Origin: Nitrospirota bacterium
GTDB lineage: Bacteria; Nitrospirota; 9FT-COMBO-42-15; HDB-SIOI813
Length of the DNA stretch: 5,415 nucleotides
Assembly (NCBI GenBank): GCA_023248365.1
Contig: JAHFER010000132.1
Span: 1-5,415 of the forward strand
Direction: 5' to 3'
Within the stretch, counting starts at the first letter, position 1. Each line of letters starts with the position of its first letter. The position numbers and the translations under genes are program-made. Shown here piece after piece: positions 1 to 5,157 of this stretch. Under the pieces are notes generated by a model. The model worked only from the letters and a program-made list of their open reading frames with translations, was not told the origin of the DNA and did not search any database.

Positions 1-1184
1 GTAAAAGTAGTTTCATCCGGATTCAAACCAAAAATACTATAGGTCTCATCAGAACATAACAACTCGTTTGTGATAAGGTTCCTCTCCCAGCTTCCGAGTT
101 TGGCTACCTTCTGTGCCTTTGCAAGTCTCGCTTCACTCTTTCTCAGTGCATACTCTGCCTTTTGGTGAATAAAATGGTATGAGACTATATCACTTACTAC
201 ACGAAGAACTTTTACATCATCCTCTGACCATGAACGGGTCTTCTCTGTATCATCAAAACCCATAAACCCGATGAGACTTCCATCCCTGGAACAGATTGGG
301 ACAACAACAAGGGAGCGTATTGCCTGAGCCTTCAGACCCTCTTTTTCAGAAGCCGCCTCAGTAGGGAGTGCATCTAAATCCGGGATAATTATATTCTCAC
401 CAACCCGCAGTTTGCTCATCCACCATGGGGCAATAGCGACATCTATATCCTGAAGATTATTTATCTGAGGATCTGCCTTTCCATCACACCATTCGTATGT
501 GTTGCTCATTTTATTTCCGTCTTTGCTTAATTCAAATATGTAGGCCCTGTTAACCGCTACACACTCACCTAAAATTTTCAGGACCATATTCAGGTCTACT
601 TCAGGAGCGGACATAAATAATCTCGATATATCTGACAGCATCGTCTCTATAACGATACGATGCTTCAGTTGTTTTTCAGACTCTTTACGCTCAATTGCCA
701 TTGCAATAATATTGGCAATGGATTGCAGAAAGCAGACATCTTCTTTTGAAAACTTTCGCAGTCTCTTTGTATGAACAGCTAAAACACCAAAAGGTTTTGT
801 ACGATCTGAGATTATTACACTCATACCGCTTACCAGGTCATTATCATGGAAAATGGGGGAAAGCCTAAACCGCGTCTCTTTACTAAGGTCTTCAACAATA
901 ATTGGCTCATTGGAAAGGAGGGTATAGCCTGCATGGGTATCAGGTTTGGCAGAAATGACGGCAATTCCAACAATGCCTTCTTTCCACCCCACACCTGCAC
1001 GGAGCAGCATTGTATTGTTATCAGGAAAGAGTTCAAGAATCTTACAGTATTCTACATCAAGACATTCACTTGAAATAGAGACGGATTTATTGAGCAGGAA
1101 AGTTAAATCTGTACCTGACAGCGCTAATTGCCCTAATTCCGCCACTGCTGCCTGCTGTGCAAGACGCATCCTGAGTTCTTCCAA
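1..1184 (-). CDS. GAF-GAF-PAS sensor protein, N-terminal part (C-terminus outside window)
   Basis: The minus frame is open from a TTG at 1184 to the window edge, giving 394 residues. An AAAGGAGG Shine-Dalgarno site at 1198-1191 lies 6 nt before this TTG. The next in-frame start, ATG at 1169, is about 21 nt from that site and is less likely. Residues ~14-166 form a first GAF domain (AVAELGQLAL near the start, LLRAGVGWKEG at 61-70, FGVLAVHTKRLRKFSKEDV at 132-150). A charged helical linker (ERKESEKQLKHR) leads to a second GAF domain at ~185-340 (SLVVVPICSRDGSLIGFMGF at 291-310). A second helical linker (YALRKSEARLAKAQ) precedes the start of a PAS domain from ~358 (AKLGSWERN...YSIFGLNPDETTF). No membrane segment or signal peptide is seen, so it should be cytoplasmic. 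In this family such an N-terminus usually feeds a histidine kinase, or a GGDEF or other output domain; which one cannot be told here. The ligand is unknown. Confidence 0.88.
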   Translation of the reverse strand, partial: MEELRMRLAQQAAVAELGQLALSGTDLTFLLNKSVSISSECLDVEYCKILELFPDNNTMLLRAGVGWKEGIVGIAVISAKPDTHAGYTLLSNEPIIVEDLSKETRFRLSPIFHDNDLVSGMSVIISDRTKPFGVLAVHTKRLRKFSKEDVCFLQSIANIIAMAIERKESEKQLKHRIVIETMLSDISRLFMSAPEVDLNMVLKILGECVAVNRAYIFELSKDGNKMSNTYEWCDGKADPQINNLQDIDVAIAPWWMSKLRVGENIIIPDLDALPTEAASEKEGLKAQAIRSLVVVPICSRDGSLIGFMGFDDTEKTRSWSEDDVKVLRVVSDIVSYHFIHQKAEYALRKSEARLAKAQKVAKLGSWERNLITNELLCSDETYSIFGLNPDETTF

Positions 1185-1206
1185 AAGTTGCCTCCTTTAA
1201 AAGAAA

Positions 1207-1388
1207 ACCACAGAGTACACAGAGAAAAAAAATTAAAATTAAAAACCACGGTAAATTCAAGTATTACTCTGTGTTCTCAAGTATTAAATTTCTTAATTAA
1301 AACAATGTAGTTTATTCGCTTAATGAGTGCACAGAGAAAAGCAGTTTTTTCTTTGAGTTATAATATCCTTCCCTGTGTCCTCTGTGGT
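1207..1388. repeat. 182-bp intergenic repeat region with 16-bp terminal inverted repeats
   Basis: The left arm at 1207-1222 (ACCACAGAGTACACAG) and the right arm at 1373-1388 (CTGTGTCCTCTGTGGT) are inverted copies with one mismatch. The same word recurs inside: ACTCTGTGTTCTC at 1266-1278 can pair with 1213-1224 (11 of 12 bases), and GAGTGCACAGAG at 1325-1336 pairs weakly with 1371-1382. The interior also has an exact 10-bp direct repeat, TCAAGTATTA, at 1257-1266 and 1277-1286. No coding frame is seen. This fills the gap between the dehydrogenase and sensor genes. Words like CCACAGAG...CACAGAG are, from memory, common dispersed intergenic repeats in environmental genomes; a family assignment was not checked. 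Confidence 0.6.
1232..1260 (-). promoter_or_regulatory. Possible promoter of the GAF/PAS sensor gene
   Basis: On the minus strand TTGAAT (1260-1255) and TTTAAT (1237-1232) are separated by 17 nt. They match the sigma70 hexamers at 4/6 and 5/6. Transcription would start near 1225 and leave a leader of about 40 nt containing the CCACAGAG-type repeat arm and the Shine-Dalgarno site. The region is very AT-rich, so a chance match is possible. Confidence 0.3.
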
Positions 1389-1407
1389 TAATCCCATTTC
1401 CTGGTGT

Positions 1408-2442
1408 TTATGGCAACAGGATTATCTTACCAAAATGTTCCCTCTTAATCATACGCTGCTGTGCCTGGCAGGCCTCAGAAAGCGGGTATGTAGAATCTAT
1501 CACAGGCTTTAGTTTTTTCTCGCCTGTCAGCTTTGTAATTTGCATTAACTCACTGCGTGTCCCCATGATAGAGCCAAGGATGGCCTGCTCTTTACTGAAT
1601 ATGAAACGAAGGTCAATCTTTACTTCCGGGCCTGTAGTTGCGCCGCATGTAATTAACCTTCCCCTCTTTGCAAGGGATGCAACACTCTTATCCCATGTGG
1701 CCGGGCCGACATGCTCATATACCACATCAACGCCTCGTCCATTCGTAATCTCCCTTATTACATGGGAAAAATCCTGGTTTGAATGATTTATCACAATATC
1801 CGCGCCAATAGCCTTTGCATGTTGGCACTTCGCATCTATCCCCGCAGTTGCAAAAACCCTTGCCCCTGCAAGCTTTGCAATCTGTACAGCCGCAGCGCCG
1901 ATCCCGCTGCCCGCACCTATAATCAGCACATCCTCACCGGGATAGAGGCCCGCCCTGTTAATCAGCATATGCCATGAAGTAAGATAAGTCAGAGGGAAAG
2001 CCGCTGCCTCTTCAAAGGTAAGTCCCTCCGGCATGGGAATTATATTTACAGCCGGAACGGTTACATATTCAGCATACCCGCCCTTTCTCTTAGCACCCAT
2101 AATGCTGAAGCTGTCACACAGATTATCCATCCCTGCAAGACATCTTTCACATTTAAAACAGCTCACTCCTGGTGCAACAATCACCTTGTCTCCGTGTTTT
2201 ATCGTGTTGACATCAACACCTTTGCCAACAGCCTCAACAATACCTGAAATATCAGCGCCGGTTATATGAGGCAATGTCACCTTATAGGCCGGCCCACCTT
2301 TCCTGACCCATAAATCAAGGTGATTTACCGAACAAGCCTTTACACGAACCAGCGCCTCATCCCTACCCGGCTCAGGCACAGGCACATCCTCATACAGAAG
2401 TTTTTCCACCTCACCAAATTCACGGAATATTATTGCTTTCAT
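1408..2442 (-). CDS. Medium-chain dehydrogenase/reductase, zinc-binding ADH/quinone-oxidoreductase type
   Basis: This complete 344-residue protein has the usual length for the MDR superfamily. The N-terminal GroES-like domain starts MKAIIFREFG and carries the structural-zinc lobe with Cys95, Cys98, Cys101 and Cys109 (C-x2-C-x2-C-x7-C). The Rossmann domain has a nucleotide-binding loop at 176-182 (GAGSGIG) after the strand DVLII. The following strand ends in ATAG with no acidic residue, which suggests NADP(H) rather than NAD(H). The catalytic zinc site looks incomplete: Cys37 is present in ACSVNHLDLW, but the GHE motif of classical alcohol dehydrogenases is GAD (62-64), and the third ligand region near 150 (FPLTYLTSW) has no cysteine. 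It probably reduces or oxidises a small carbonyl, enone or quinone without catalytic zinc. The substrate cannot be named. The ATG at 2442 has only a weak ribosome site (AGGG close to it). It lies divergent from vapBC and looks monocistronic. Confidence 0.9.
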   Translation of the reverse strand: MKAIIFREFGEVEKLLYEDVPVPEPGRDEALVRVKACSVNHLDLWVRKGGPAYKVTLPHITGADISGIVEAVGKGVDVNTIKHGDKVIVAPGVSCFKCERCLAGMDNLCDSFSIMGAKRKGGYAEYVTVPAVNIIPMPEGLTFEEAAAFPLTYLTSWHMLINRAGLYPGEDVLIIGAGSGIGAAAVQIAKLAGARVFATAGIDAKCQHAKAIGADIVINHSNQDFSHVIREITNGRGVDVVYEHVGPATWDKSVASLAKRGRLITCGATTGPEVKIDLRFIFSKEQAILGSIMGTRSELMQITKLTGEKKLKPVIDSTYPLSEACQAQQRMIKREHFGKIILLP

Positions 2443-2472
2443 AGCCCTATTCTGTAACAGGTGTAGAAGTTA

Positions 2473-2502
2473 TGTCAAGAGAAATGAACAGACCTTATAC
2501 CA
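2473..2502 (-). promoter_or_regulatory. Candidate promoters of the dehydrogenase gene
   Basis: Two overlapping possibilities read toward the ATG at 2442. One is an extended -10, TGGTATAAG at 2502-2494, with no good -35; it would start transcription near 2487 and leave about 45 nt of leader. The other is a perfect -35 TTGACA at 2478-2473 with a weak -10 (CAGAAT) 18 nt on, which would leave almost no leader. The first seems more practical. The choice is an inference. Confidence 0.35.
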
Positions 2503-2531
2503 GATAAAGGCATACATCCGACAGGAAATCA

Positions 2532-2560
2532 TTGACATTGAAGTTTTATGCTGCAATAAT
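2532..2560 (+). promoter_or_regulatory. vapBC promoter (near-consensus sigma70)
   Basis: A perfect -35 TTGACA at 2532-2537 is followed after exactly 17 nt by AATAAT at 2555-2560, 5/6 of the -10 consensus. Transcription should begin at about 2567, just before the 2571-2588 palindrome and about 38 nt ahead of the vapB start codon. Confidence 0.65.
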
Positions 2561-2570
2561 AGAATCATTA

Positions 2571-2588
2571 TGACTCATATTTGAGTCA
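2571..2588. promoter_or_regulatory. Perfect 7-bp inverted repeat, likely vapBC operator
   Basis: TGACTCA at 2571-2577 and TGAGTCA at 2582-2588 are perfect inverted arms around a 4-nt spacer. The site sits immediately downstream of the expected transcription start. Ribbon-helix-helix antitoxins and their toxin complexes normally repress their own operon by binding such palindromes, so this is the best operator candidate. Binding itself is inferred from position and symmetry. Confidence 0.5.
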
Positions 2589-2604
2589 ATTGGAGGTATT
2601 TGAA

Positions 2605-2877
2605 TTGAAACAGATTACAATAAGAGATATTCCGGTTGAAATTGAAAAGGTAGTAAAAGAAGAAGCAGAAAGGAAAGGTTTGAGCCTCAATAAGGCTTTT
2701 ATATCCTTACTTAAAAAGGCGACTGGTTTTAAGGCAGAAGCCAGAAAAAAGAAGGTACTATACCATGACTTAGACCATCTTTCCGGGGTATGGACAAAAG
2801 GAGATGCGCTAATGTTTGAAAATAACCTTAAGCTGCAAAGAAAGATAGATGAGGAATTATGGAAAAAAAGAAGATAA
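2605..2877 (+). CDS. vapB: VapB/FitA-type ribbon-helix-helix antitoxin
   Basis: This 90-residue protein should neutralise the VapC-type RNase encoded next to it and repress the operon. I chose TTG at 2605 because GGAGG at 2592-2596 is 8 nt upstream. An earlier in-frame TTG at 2581 has no ribosome site and lies inside the palindrome. The N-terminus (KQITIRDIP, then helices to ~38: EKVVKEEAERKGLSLNKAFI) fits a ribbon-helix-helix DNA-binding domain of the FitA/VapB kind. A basic linker (ARKKK, 46-50) leads to a C-terminal toxin-binding tail, YHDLDHLSGVW...RKIDEELW (53-86), which matches the usual end of this antitoxin family. The 3' end overlaps the toxin gene by 19 nt, so the two are translationally linked. 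Confidence 0.85.
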   Translation: MKQITIRDIPVEIEKVVKEEAERKGLSLNKAFISLLKKATGFKAEARKKKVLYHDLDHLSGVWTKGDALMFENNLKLQRKIDEELWKKRR

Positions 2878-3266
2878 TACTGGATACATCCGCCTACTCT
2901 GCCTTTTTAAAAGGAAATGAGGAAGTCAAAGCTGCAATACAACAGGCTGACCAGATTTTTTTAAATCCTGTAATTCTTGGTGAGCTATTAGCCGGATTTT
3001 CAGTGGGTAAAAAGGAAGAGAAAAACAGGGCTACACTTCAGGAATTCCTTGCCTCATCACGTGTAACTGTTATTGATATTGACGAAGAGACTTCAGAAAG
3101 ATACGCAGTAATTTTAAAGACCCTCTACATGAATGGCACCCCCATCCCCACTAACGATATATGGATAGCTGCTTCTGCTATGCAATACGGGTTAAAGGTT
3201 TTAACCATGGATAATCATTACCTCAATATTTCACAGATCCTGACAGAATATTATCAAGCACCTTAG
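2859..3266 (+). CDS. vapC: VapC-type PIN-domain RNase toxin
   Basis: This 135-residue protein has typical PIN/VapC length. The four acidic residues expected to hold Mg2+ or Mn2+ are present in order: Asp9 in ILDTSAYSAF, Glu42 in ILGELLAGF, Asp100 in PTNDIWIAASA and Asp118 in LTMDNHYLNI. VapC toxins cleave tRNA or rRNA and stop translation when the antitoxin is lost. The exact RNA target cannot be inferred here. The ATG at 2859 has GAGG at 2851-2854 in front of it and lies inside the last codons of vapB (19-nt overlap). All active-site residues are intact, so the toxin looks functional. No terminator is evident in the 85 nt between its stop and the converging brnA gene. Confidence 0.92.
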   Translation: MEKKKIILDTSAYSAFLKGNEEVKAAIQQADQIFLNPVILGELLAGFSVGKKEEKNRATLQEFLASSRVTVIDIDEETSERYAVILKTLYMNGTPIPTNDIWIAASAMQYGLKVLTMDNHYLNISQILTEYYQAP

Positions 3267-3351
3267 CACATAACCTCTATCCCCCATGTACAATGTCTAT
3301 ATCGAAGAAGAATAGCTCCCATAAAGTATCAGAATAGGTTGAAATGGCTTA

Positions 3352-3591
3352 TCAGGCATTTCTTTTATAATGCGACGCATAATAATCTATAACGTTCCTG
3401 ATCATCTTTTGATATGAAGTATGTTGTTCTTCAGCCTTTTTCTTGAAAAATTCAACACTCGATTTTTTCATTGAAATCGTTATCTTAACATTCTCTTCTT
3501 TCAAAACCAATTGATCCGGTGGAGGGAGAAAATCTTTAATAACTCTTAACTCCCCCATTGGCTCTTCAGTATATTTTATTTTTCTCTTCAT
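3352..3591 (-). CDS. brnA: BrnA/CopG-type ribbon-helix-helix antitoxin
   Basis: This 79-residue antitoxin is the expected partner of the BrnT-type toxin just upstream. The ATG at 3591 is chosen because GGGAGG at 3604-3599 stands 7 nt before it. A longer open frame starting upstream lies inside brnT and lacks a site. Residues ~35-72 form the ribbon-helix-helix (VKITISMKKSSVEFFKKKA, then QKMIRNVIDYY), the DNA-binding and dimer part. The N-terminal ~30 residues (acidic and proline-rich: FLPPPDQLVLKEE) would contact the toxin. The gene overlaps the end of brnT by 26 nt. Toxin-before-antitoxin order is characteristic of brnTA. Assignment to BrnA rather than a generic CopG antitoxin rests mainly on that context. 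Confidence 0.78.
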   Translation of the reverse strand: MKRKIKYTEEPMGELRVIKDFLPPPDQLVLKEENVKITISMKKSSVEFFKKKAEEQHTSYQKMIRNVIDYYASHYKRNA

Positions 3592-3853
3592 ATATCTTCC
3601 TCCCTTTTCTCCAGTAGCCTGCGCCATAAATGCGGATAACATTACCTCTGTAAGTGAACCTCACGGTCATTATGCCCTCGCCAGTACGGCCAATACAGTA
3701 AAACCTTGTTTCTTCTATGCTATGGTTAATATCTTCAGCTATGATACGCTGAGGATCAAGAAACGCTTGCTGAGCCAATGAAAAAGAAACATTGTGCTTA
3801 GCCATGTTCTCCTTATCTTTTTCCTCATCCCACTCAAAGCTGGTTTTCTCCAT
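3566..3853 (-). CDS. brnT: BrnT-family (DUF497) RNase toxin
   Basis: This 95-residue protein carries the DUF497/BrnT pattern in order: FEWDEEKDKENMAKHNVSF (6-24), then AFLDPQ, DINHSIEETRF (41-51), CIGRTGEG and MTVRFTYRGNVIRI (62-75). BrnT has a RelE-like fold and blocks translation by RNA cleavage. The C-terminal motif differs from that of characterised BrnT proteins: where IISAR is usual, this one has IYGAGYWRKGRKIYEE (75-90), possibly a separate subfamily. The ATG at 3853 is preferred over a TTG directly before it. There is no Shine-Dalgarno site, and the predicted leader is only about 11 nt, so translation may be nearly leaderless. It is co-transcribed with the overlapping brnA. Confidence 0.85.
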   Translation of the reverse strand: MEKTSFEWDEEKDKENMAKHNVSFSLAQQAFLDPQRIIAEDINHSIEETRFYCIGRTGEGIMTVRFTYRGNVIRIYGAGYWRKGRKIYEEKNKIY

Positions 3854-3862
3854 CAAAATAAT

Positions 3863-3899
3863 ATACTATAATCATAGCAAAAGAGCAATATAATAGTAT
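3863..3899 (-). promoter_or_regulatory. brnTA promoter with overlapping palindromic operator
   Basis: On the minus strand there is an extended -10, TGCTATGAT, at 3879-3871; a second possible -10 (TATATT) lies closer to the gene. Overlying it is an imperfect inverted repeat. The outer arms ATACTAT (3863-3869) and ATAGTAT (3893-3899) are perfect, and the symmetry extends inward with a one-base offset to about 3878 and 3885. A palindrome covering the promoter is the expected binding site for autorepression by the ribbon-helix-helix antitoxin. Repression is inferred. Confidence 0.5.
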
Positions 3900-4005
3900 G
3901 GCTGTTTATATGGACTGAGCTGTGTGTTTGCAGCCTTTCACATTAAGGCTGATGCGGTTGCATAGTGTCAGATGGATAGCGTGGCCCGCCCCATTCAGAA
4001 CTGTC

Positions 4006-4087
4006 CAGCGAACTCCCGGTCGAAGATCTTTCAGTAGAAGAGGTAGAGATTGAGGATGTAATCAGGAAGATATTCACGCAGGGTTGA
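4006..4087 (+). pseudogene. Remnant 1: 3' end of an ABC-transporter ATPase gene
   Basis: The frame reads SELPVEDLSVEEVEIEDVI followed by RKIFTQG and a TGA at 4085-4087. This resembles the C-terminal tail of ABC-2-type transporter ATP-binding subunits, which often end like LPV-DL-IEEPPIEEVIR--F (family knowledge, not searched). The Walker and signature motifs are absent, so only the last ~27 codons survive. It matches the second remnant (5076-5157) at 76 of 82 bases with no gaps, and all six differences are synonymous. Similarity stops abruptly upstream at about 4005. It cannot make a working ATPase. Confidence 0.6.
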
Positions 4088-4368
4088 AGTACCATAGAAA
4101 CCTTACCAATACTATATCCCCGGCTTCACATAGAATTGCTGTTTTTTATAACAGGATACAGTGAAGATCCCGAAATGTGGCAGGAGGGAAGGTCTTGTAG
4201 TGGGGTTCAGAAATATTACATTTTTTCTTGAGAGCAAAGTTTTGGGAATTTCATAAACTGATATTTCAAGACCCTATTCCCCATCACCTTGCCTTTTCAG
4301 AAATTATTTGTTTCTTTGATTAAAATATAGTATCGTTAAAAATAAATAGAAGGAATAAACCTATTCAG
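4088..4368. other. Unassigned AT-rich intergenic stretch
   Basis: Between ABC remnant 1 and the third TA pair I recognise no gene. The frame following the remnant's stop stays open for 47 codons to a TGA at 4229-4231, but the residues match nothing I know and there is no ribosome site. Short matching words (TTCAGAAAT twice, and GGGAAT facing ATTCCC with a long loop) are too weak to call structure. The stretch probably holds decayed sequence and the TA upstream region. Confidence 0.4.
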
Positions 4369-4391
4369 TATAATAATTGTTAGACTATAAT
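4369..4391 (+). promoter_or_regulatory. Probable promoter region of the third TA operon
   Basis: Two perfect TATAAT hexamers occur at 4369-4374 and 4386-4391, spaced exactly 17 nt from start to start. Neither has a convincing -35 (TTCAGT at 4364-4369 is the best for the second). The first would start transcription near 4381 and leave about 29 nt of leader including the GGGAGG ribosome site; the second would start right at that site. The first is therefore the likelier core promoter. The repeated hexamer may also be part of an operator. Confidence 0.4.
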
Positions 4392-4409
4392 ATTGAAGGG
4401 AGGAAAACC

Positions 4410-4640
4410 ATGTCTTCATTGCTGCAAGAAGTAGTGAGTAAAGCTCATAGTCTATCTCCGGAGGAACGTGCTGAATTGGCCCATGAGCTCATTGTGAGCT
4501 TAGATGATCTCACAGACAAAGAAAATGAACGGGCCTGGGACGAGGAGATTGAACGGCGTATAAAAGAAATTAAAAGCGGCAAAGCTAAAGGGAGAGCAGC
4601 AGAGGAAATACTTGCAGAGATACGGGCAAAATATTCATGA
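4410..4640 (+). CDS. Addiction-module antitoxin, Unstab_antitox family
   Basis: This 76-residue acidic helical protein is of the kind found beside ParE/RelE-type toxins (putative addiction module component family). Visible features are an amphipathic N-terminus (LLQEVVSKAHSLSPEERAEL, residues 4-23), then HELIVSLDD, the conserved AWDEEIERRI (42-51), and a C-terminal EEILAEIRAKY helix. The ATG at 4410 is chosen because GGGAGG at 4398-4403 is 6 nt upstream. The longer in-frame TTG start at 4377 would place the promoter hexamer within the gene. The stop overlaps the toxin start by 4 nt (ATGA), a sign of translational coupling. It should bind and block the toxin; DNA binding is not obvious from the sequence. 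Confidence 0.85.
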   Translation: MSSLLQEVVSKAHSLSPEERAELAHELIVSLDDLTDKENERAWDEEIERRIKEIKSGKAKGRAAEEILAEIRAKYS

Positions 4641-4933
4641 AGCGTATCATAGTTCACAGTGAAGCAGAACTGGAATTGTGGCAGGCAGTAGATTACTACG
4701 AAACCAAATACGTTGGTTTAGGGTTGGATCTTGAGCAAGAGGTAAGCCGATCCCTTGTTGATATACAGGAAGCTCCCGATAGATGGCCTGCAAAAATACA
4801 TGGCGCAAGATGCCGTTTGCTTCACCGGTTTCCATATGCTATTTACTATTTGGAACTTCAAGATGTTATCTGGGTAGTTGCTGTGGCCCACACCCGCCGT
4901 AAGCCCTACTATTGGCGTAATCGCATAAAGTAG
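4637..4933 (+). CDS. parE: ParE/RelE-superfamily toxin
   Basis: This 98-residue protein has the usual length for plasmid-stabilisation ParE/RelE-type toxins. Characteristic segments are AELELWQAVDYYETKYVGLG near the N-terminus, then EAPDRWP (45-51), the core RFPYAIYYLE (64-73) and HTRRKPYYWRNRI (85-97). It starts within the stop of the antitoxin (ATGA overlap) and is the second gene of the operon. ParE members poison DNA gyrase and RelE members cleave ribosome-bound mRNA. The RFPY and HxRRxPxYW pattern is closer to the ParE group, but the target is not settled by sequence. Both motifs are intact, so the toxin looks active. The stop TAG at 4931-4933 lies 17 nt before a 75-bp palindromic element. 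Confidence 0.88.
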   Translation: MKRIIVHSEAELELWQAVDYYETKYVGLGLDLEQEVSRSLVDIQEAPDRWPAKIHGARCRLLHRFPYAIYYLELQDVIWVVAVAHTRRKPYYWRNRIK

Positions 4934-4950
4934 TATAAATAGTCTTATGT

Positions 4951-5025
4951 GAATTCTGGGGACACCATATTTAATTCTGAAATAAGTAAGGTGTCCAGTA
5001 GATAAATATGGTGTCCCCAGAATTC
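4951..5025. repeat. 75-bp palindromic element with perfect 23-bp inverted arms
   Basis: Positions 4951-4973 (starting GAATTCTGGGGACACC) and 5003-5025 (ending GGTGTCCCCAGAATTC) are exact inverted copies of 23 bp around a 29-nt centre. The centre holds a further partial copy, GGTGTCC at 4991-4996 with its preceding G, which could pair with 4959-4965 as an alternative. The element begins 17 nt after the ParE stop and ends exactly where the ABC remnant's conserved frame begins. It could be a REP or MITE-type mobile palindrome or a hairpin protecting the TA transcript. There is no T-run for an intrinsic terminator. The GGTGTCCCC core recalls palindromes seen beside Y1-type REP transposases; that link is from memory. 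Confidence 0.75.
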
Positions 5026-5157
5026 CAGATAAAGTCAAGCAAAGCGGACATTGCAAAATCAACCGCAAAAATACTCAGCGAACTACCGGTAGAAGACCTT
5101 TCAGTTGAAGAGGTAGAGATTGAAGATGTAATCAGGAAGATATTCACACAGGGTTGA
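5008..5157 (+). pseudogene. Remnant 2: ABC-transporter ATPase C-terminus, restarted in a repeat arm
   Basis: An ATG at 5008 inside the right arm of the palindrome opens a 49-codon frame to TGA at 5155-5157. The first five residues (MVSPE) come from the repeat arm. The rest reads FQIKSSKADIAKSTAKIL, then SELPVEDLSVEEVEIEDVI, then RKIFTQG, which fits the C-terminal tail of an ABC-2-type transporter ATP-binding protein. It extends about 50 nt further upstream than remnant 1. No Shine-Dalgarno site precedes the ATG, and all nucleotide-binding motifs are missing, so it is best read as a truncated gene. Translation of the small frame cannot be excluded. Confidence 0.6.

Noticed and set aside
846..1200. 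Two plus-strand frames opposite the start of the sensor gene
   Set aside because: They are antisense to the continuous GAF-GAF-PAS frame, which has a strong ribosome site and domain motifs.
1565..2269. Several plus-strand frames of 64-78 codons opposite the dehydrogenase gene
   Set aside because: All are antisense to a well-supported 344-residue enzyme and show no family features.
3592..3642. Longer brnA start giving 17 more residues
   Set aside because: The extra residues are the brnT sequence read in another frame, and the GGGAGG site clearly serves the ATG at 3591.
3931..3951. Hairpin with 7-bp stem CAGCCTT/AAGGCTG as a terminator
   Set aside because: There is no T-run on either strand next to it, and it lies upstream of brnT rather than after a gene.
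4088..4231. Open 47-codon frame directly after the stop of ABC remnant 1, in the same frame
   Set aside because: It has no start with a ribosome site, its residues match no family I know, and such a length is common by chance.
4718..5068. 116-codon minus-strand frame across the parE gene and the palindrome
   Set aside because: It is antisense to a clear ParE-type toxin gene and includes the repeat arms; its composition is unlike a real protein.
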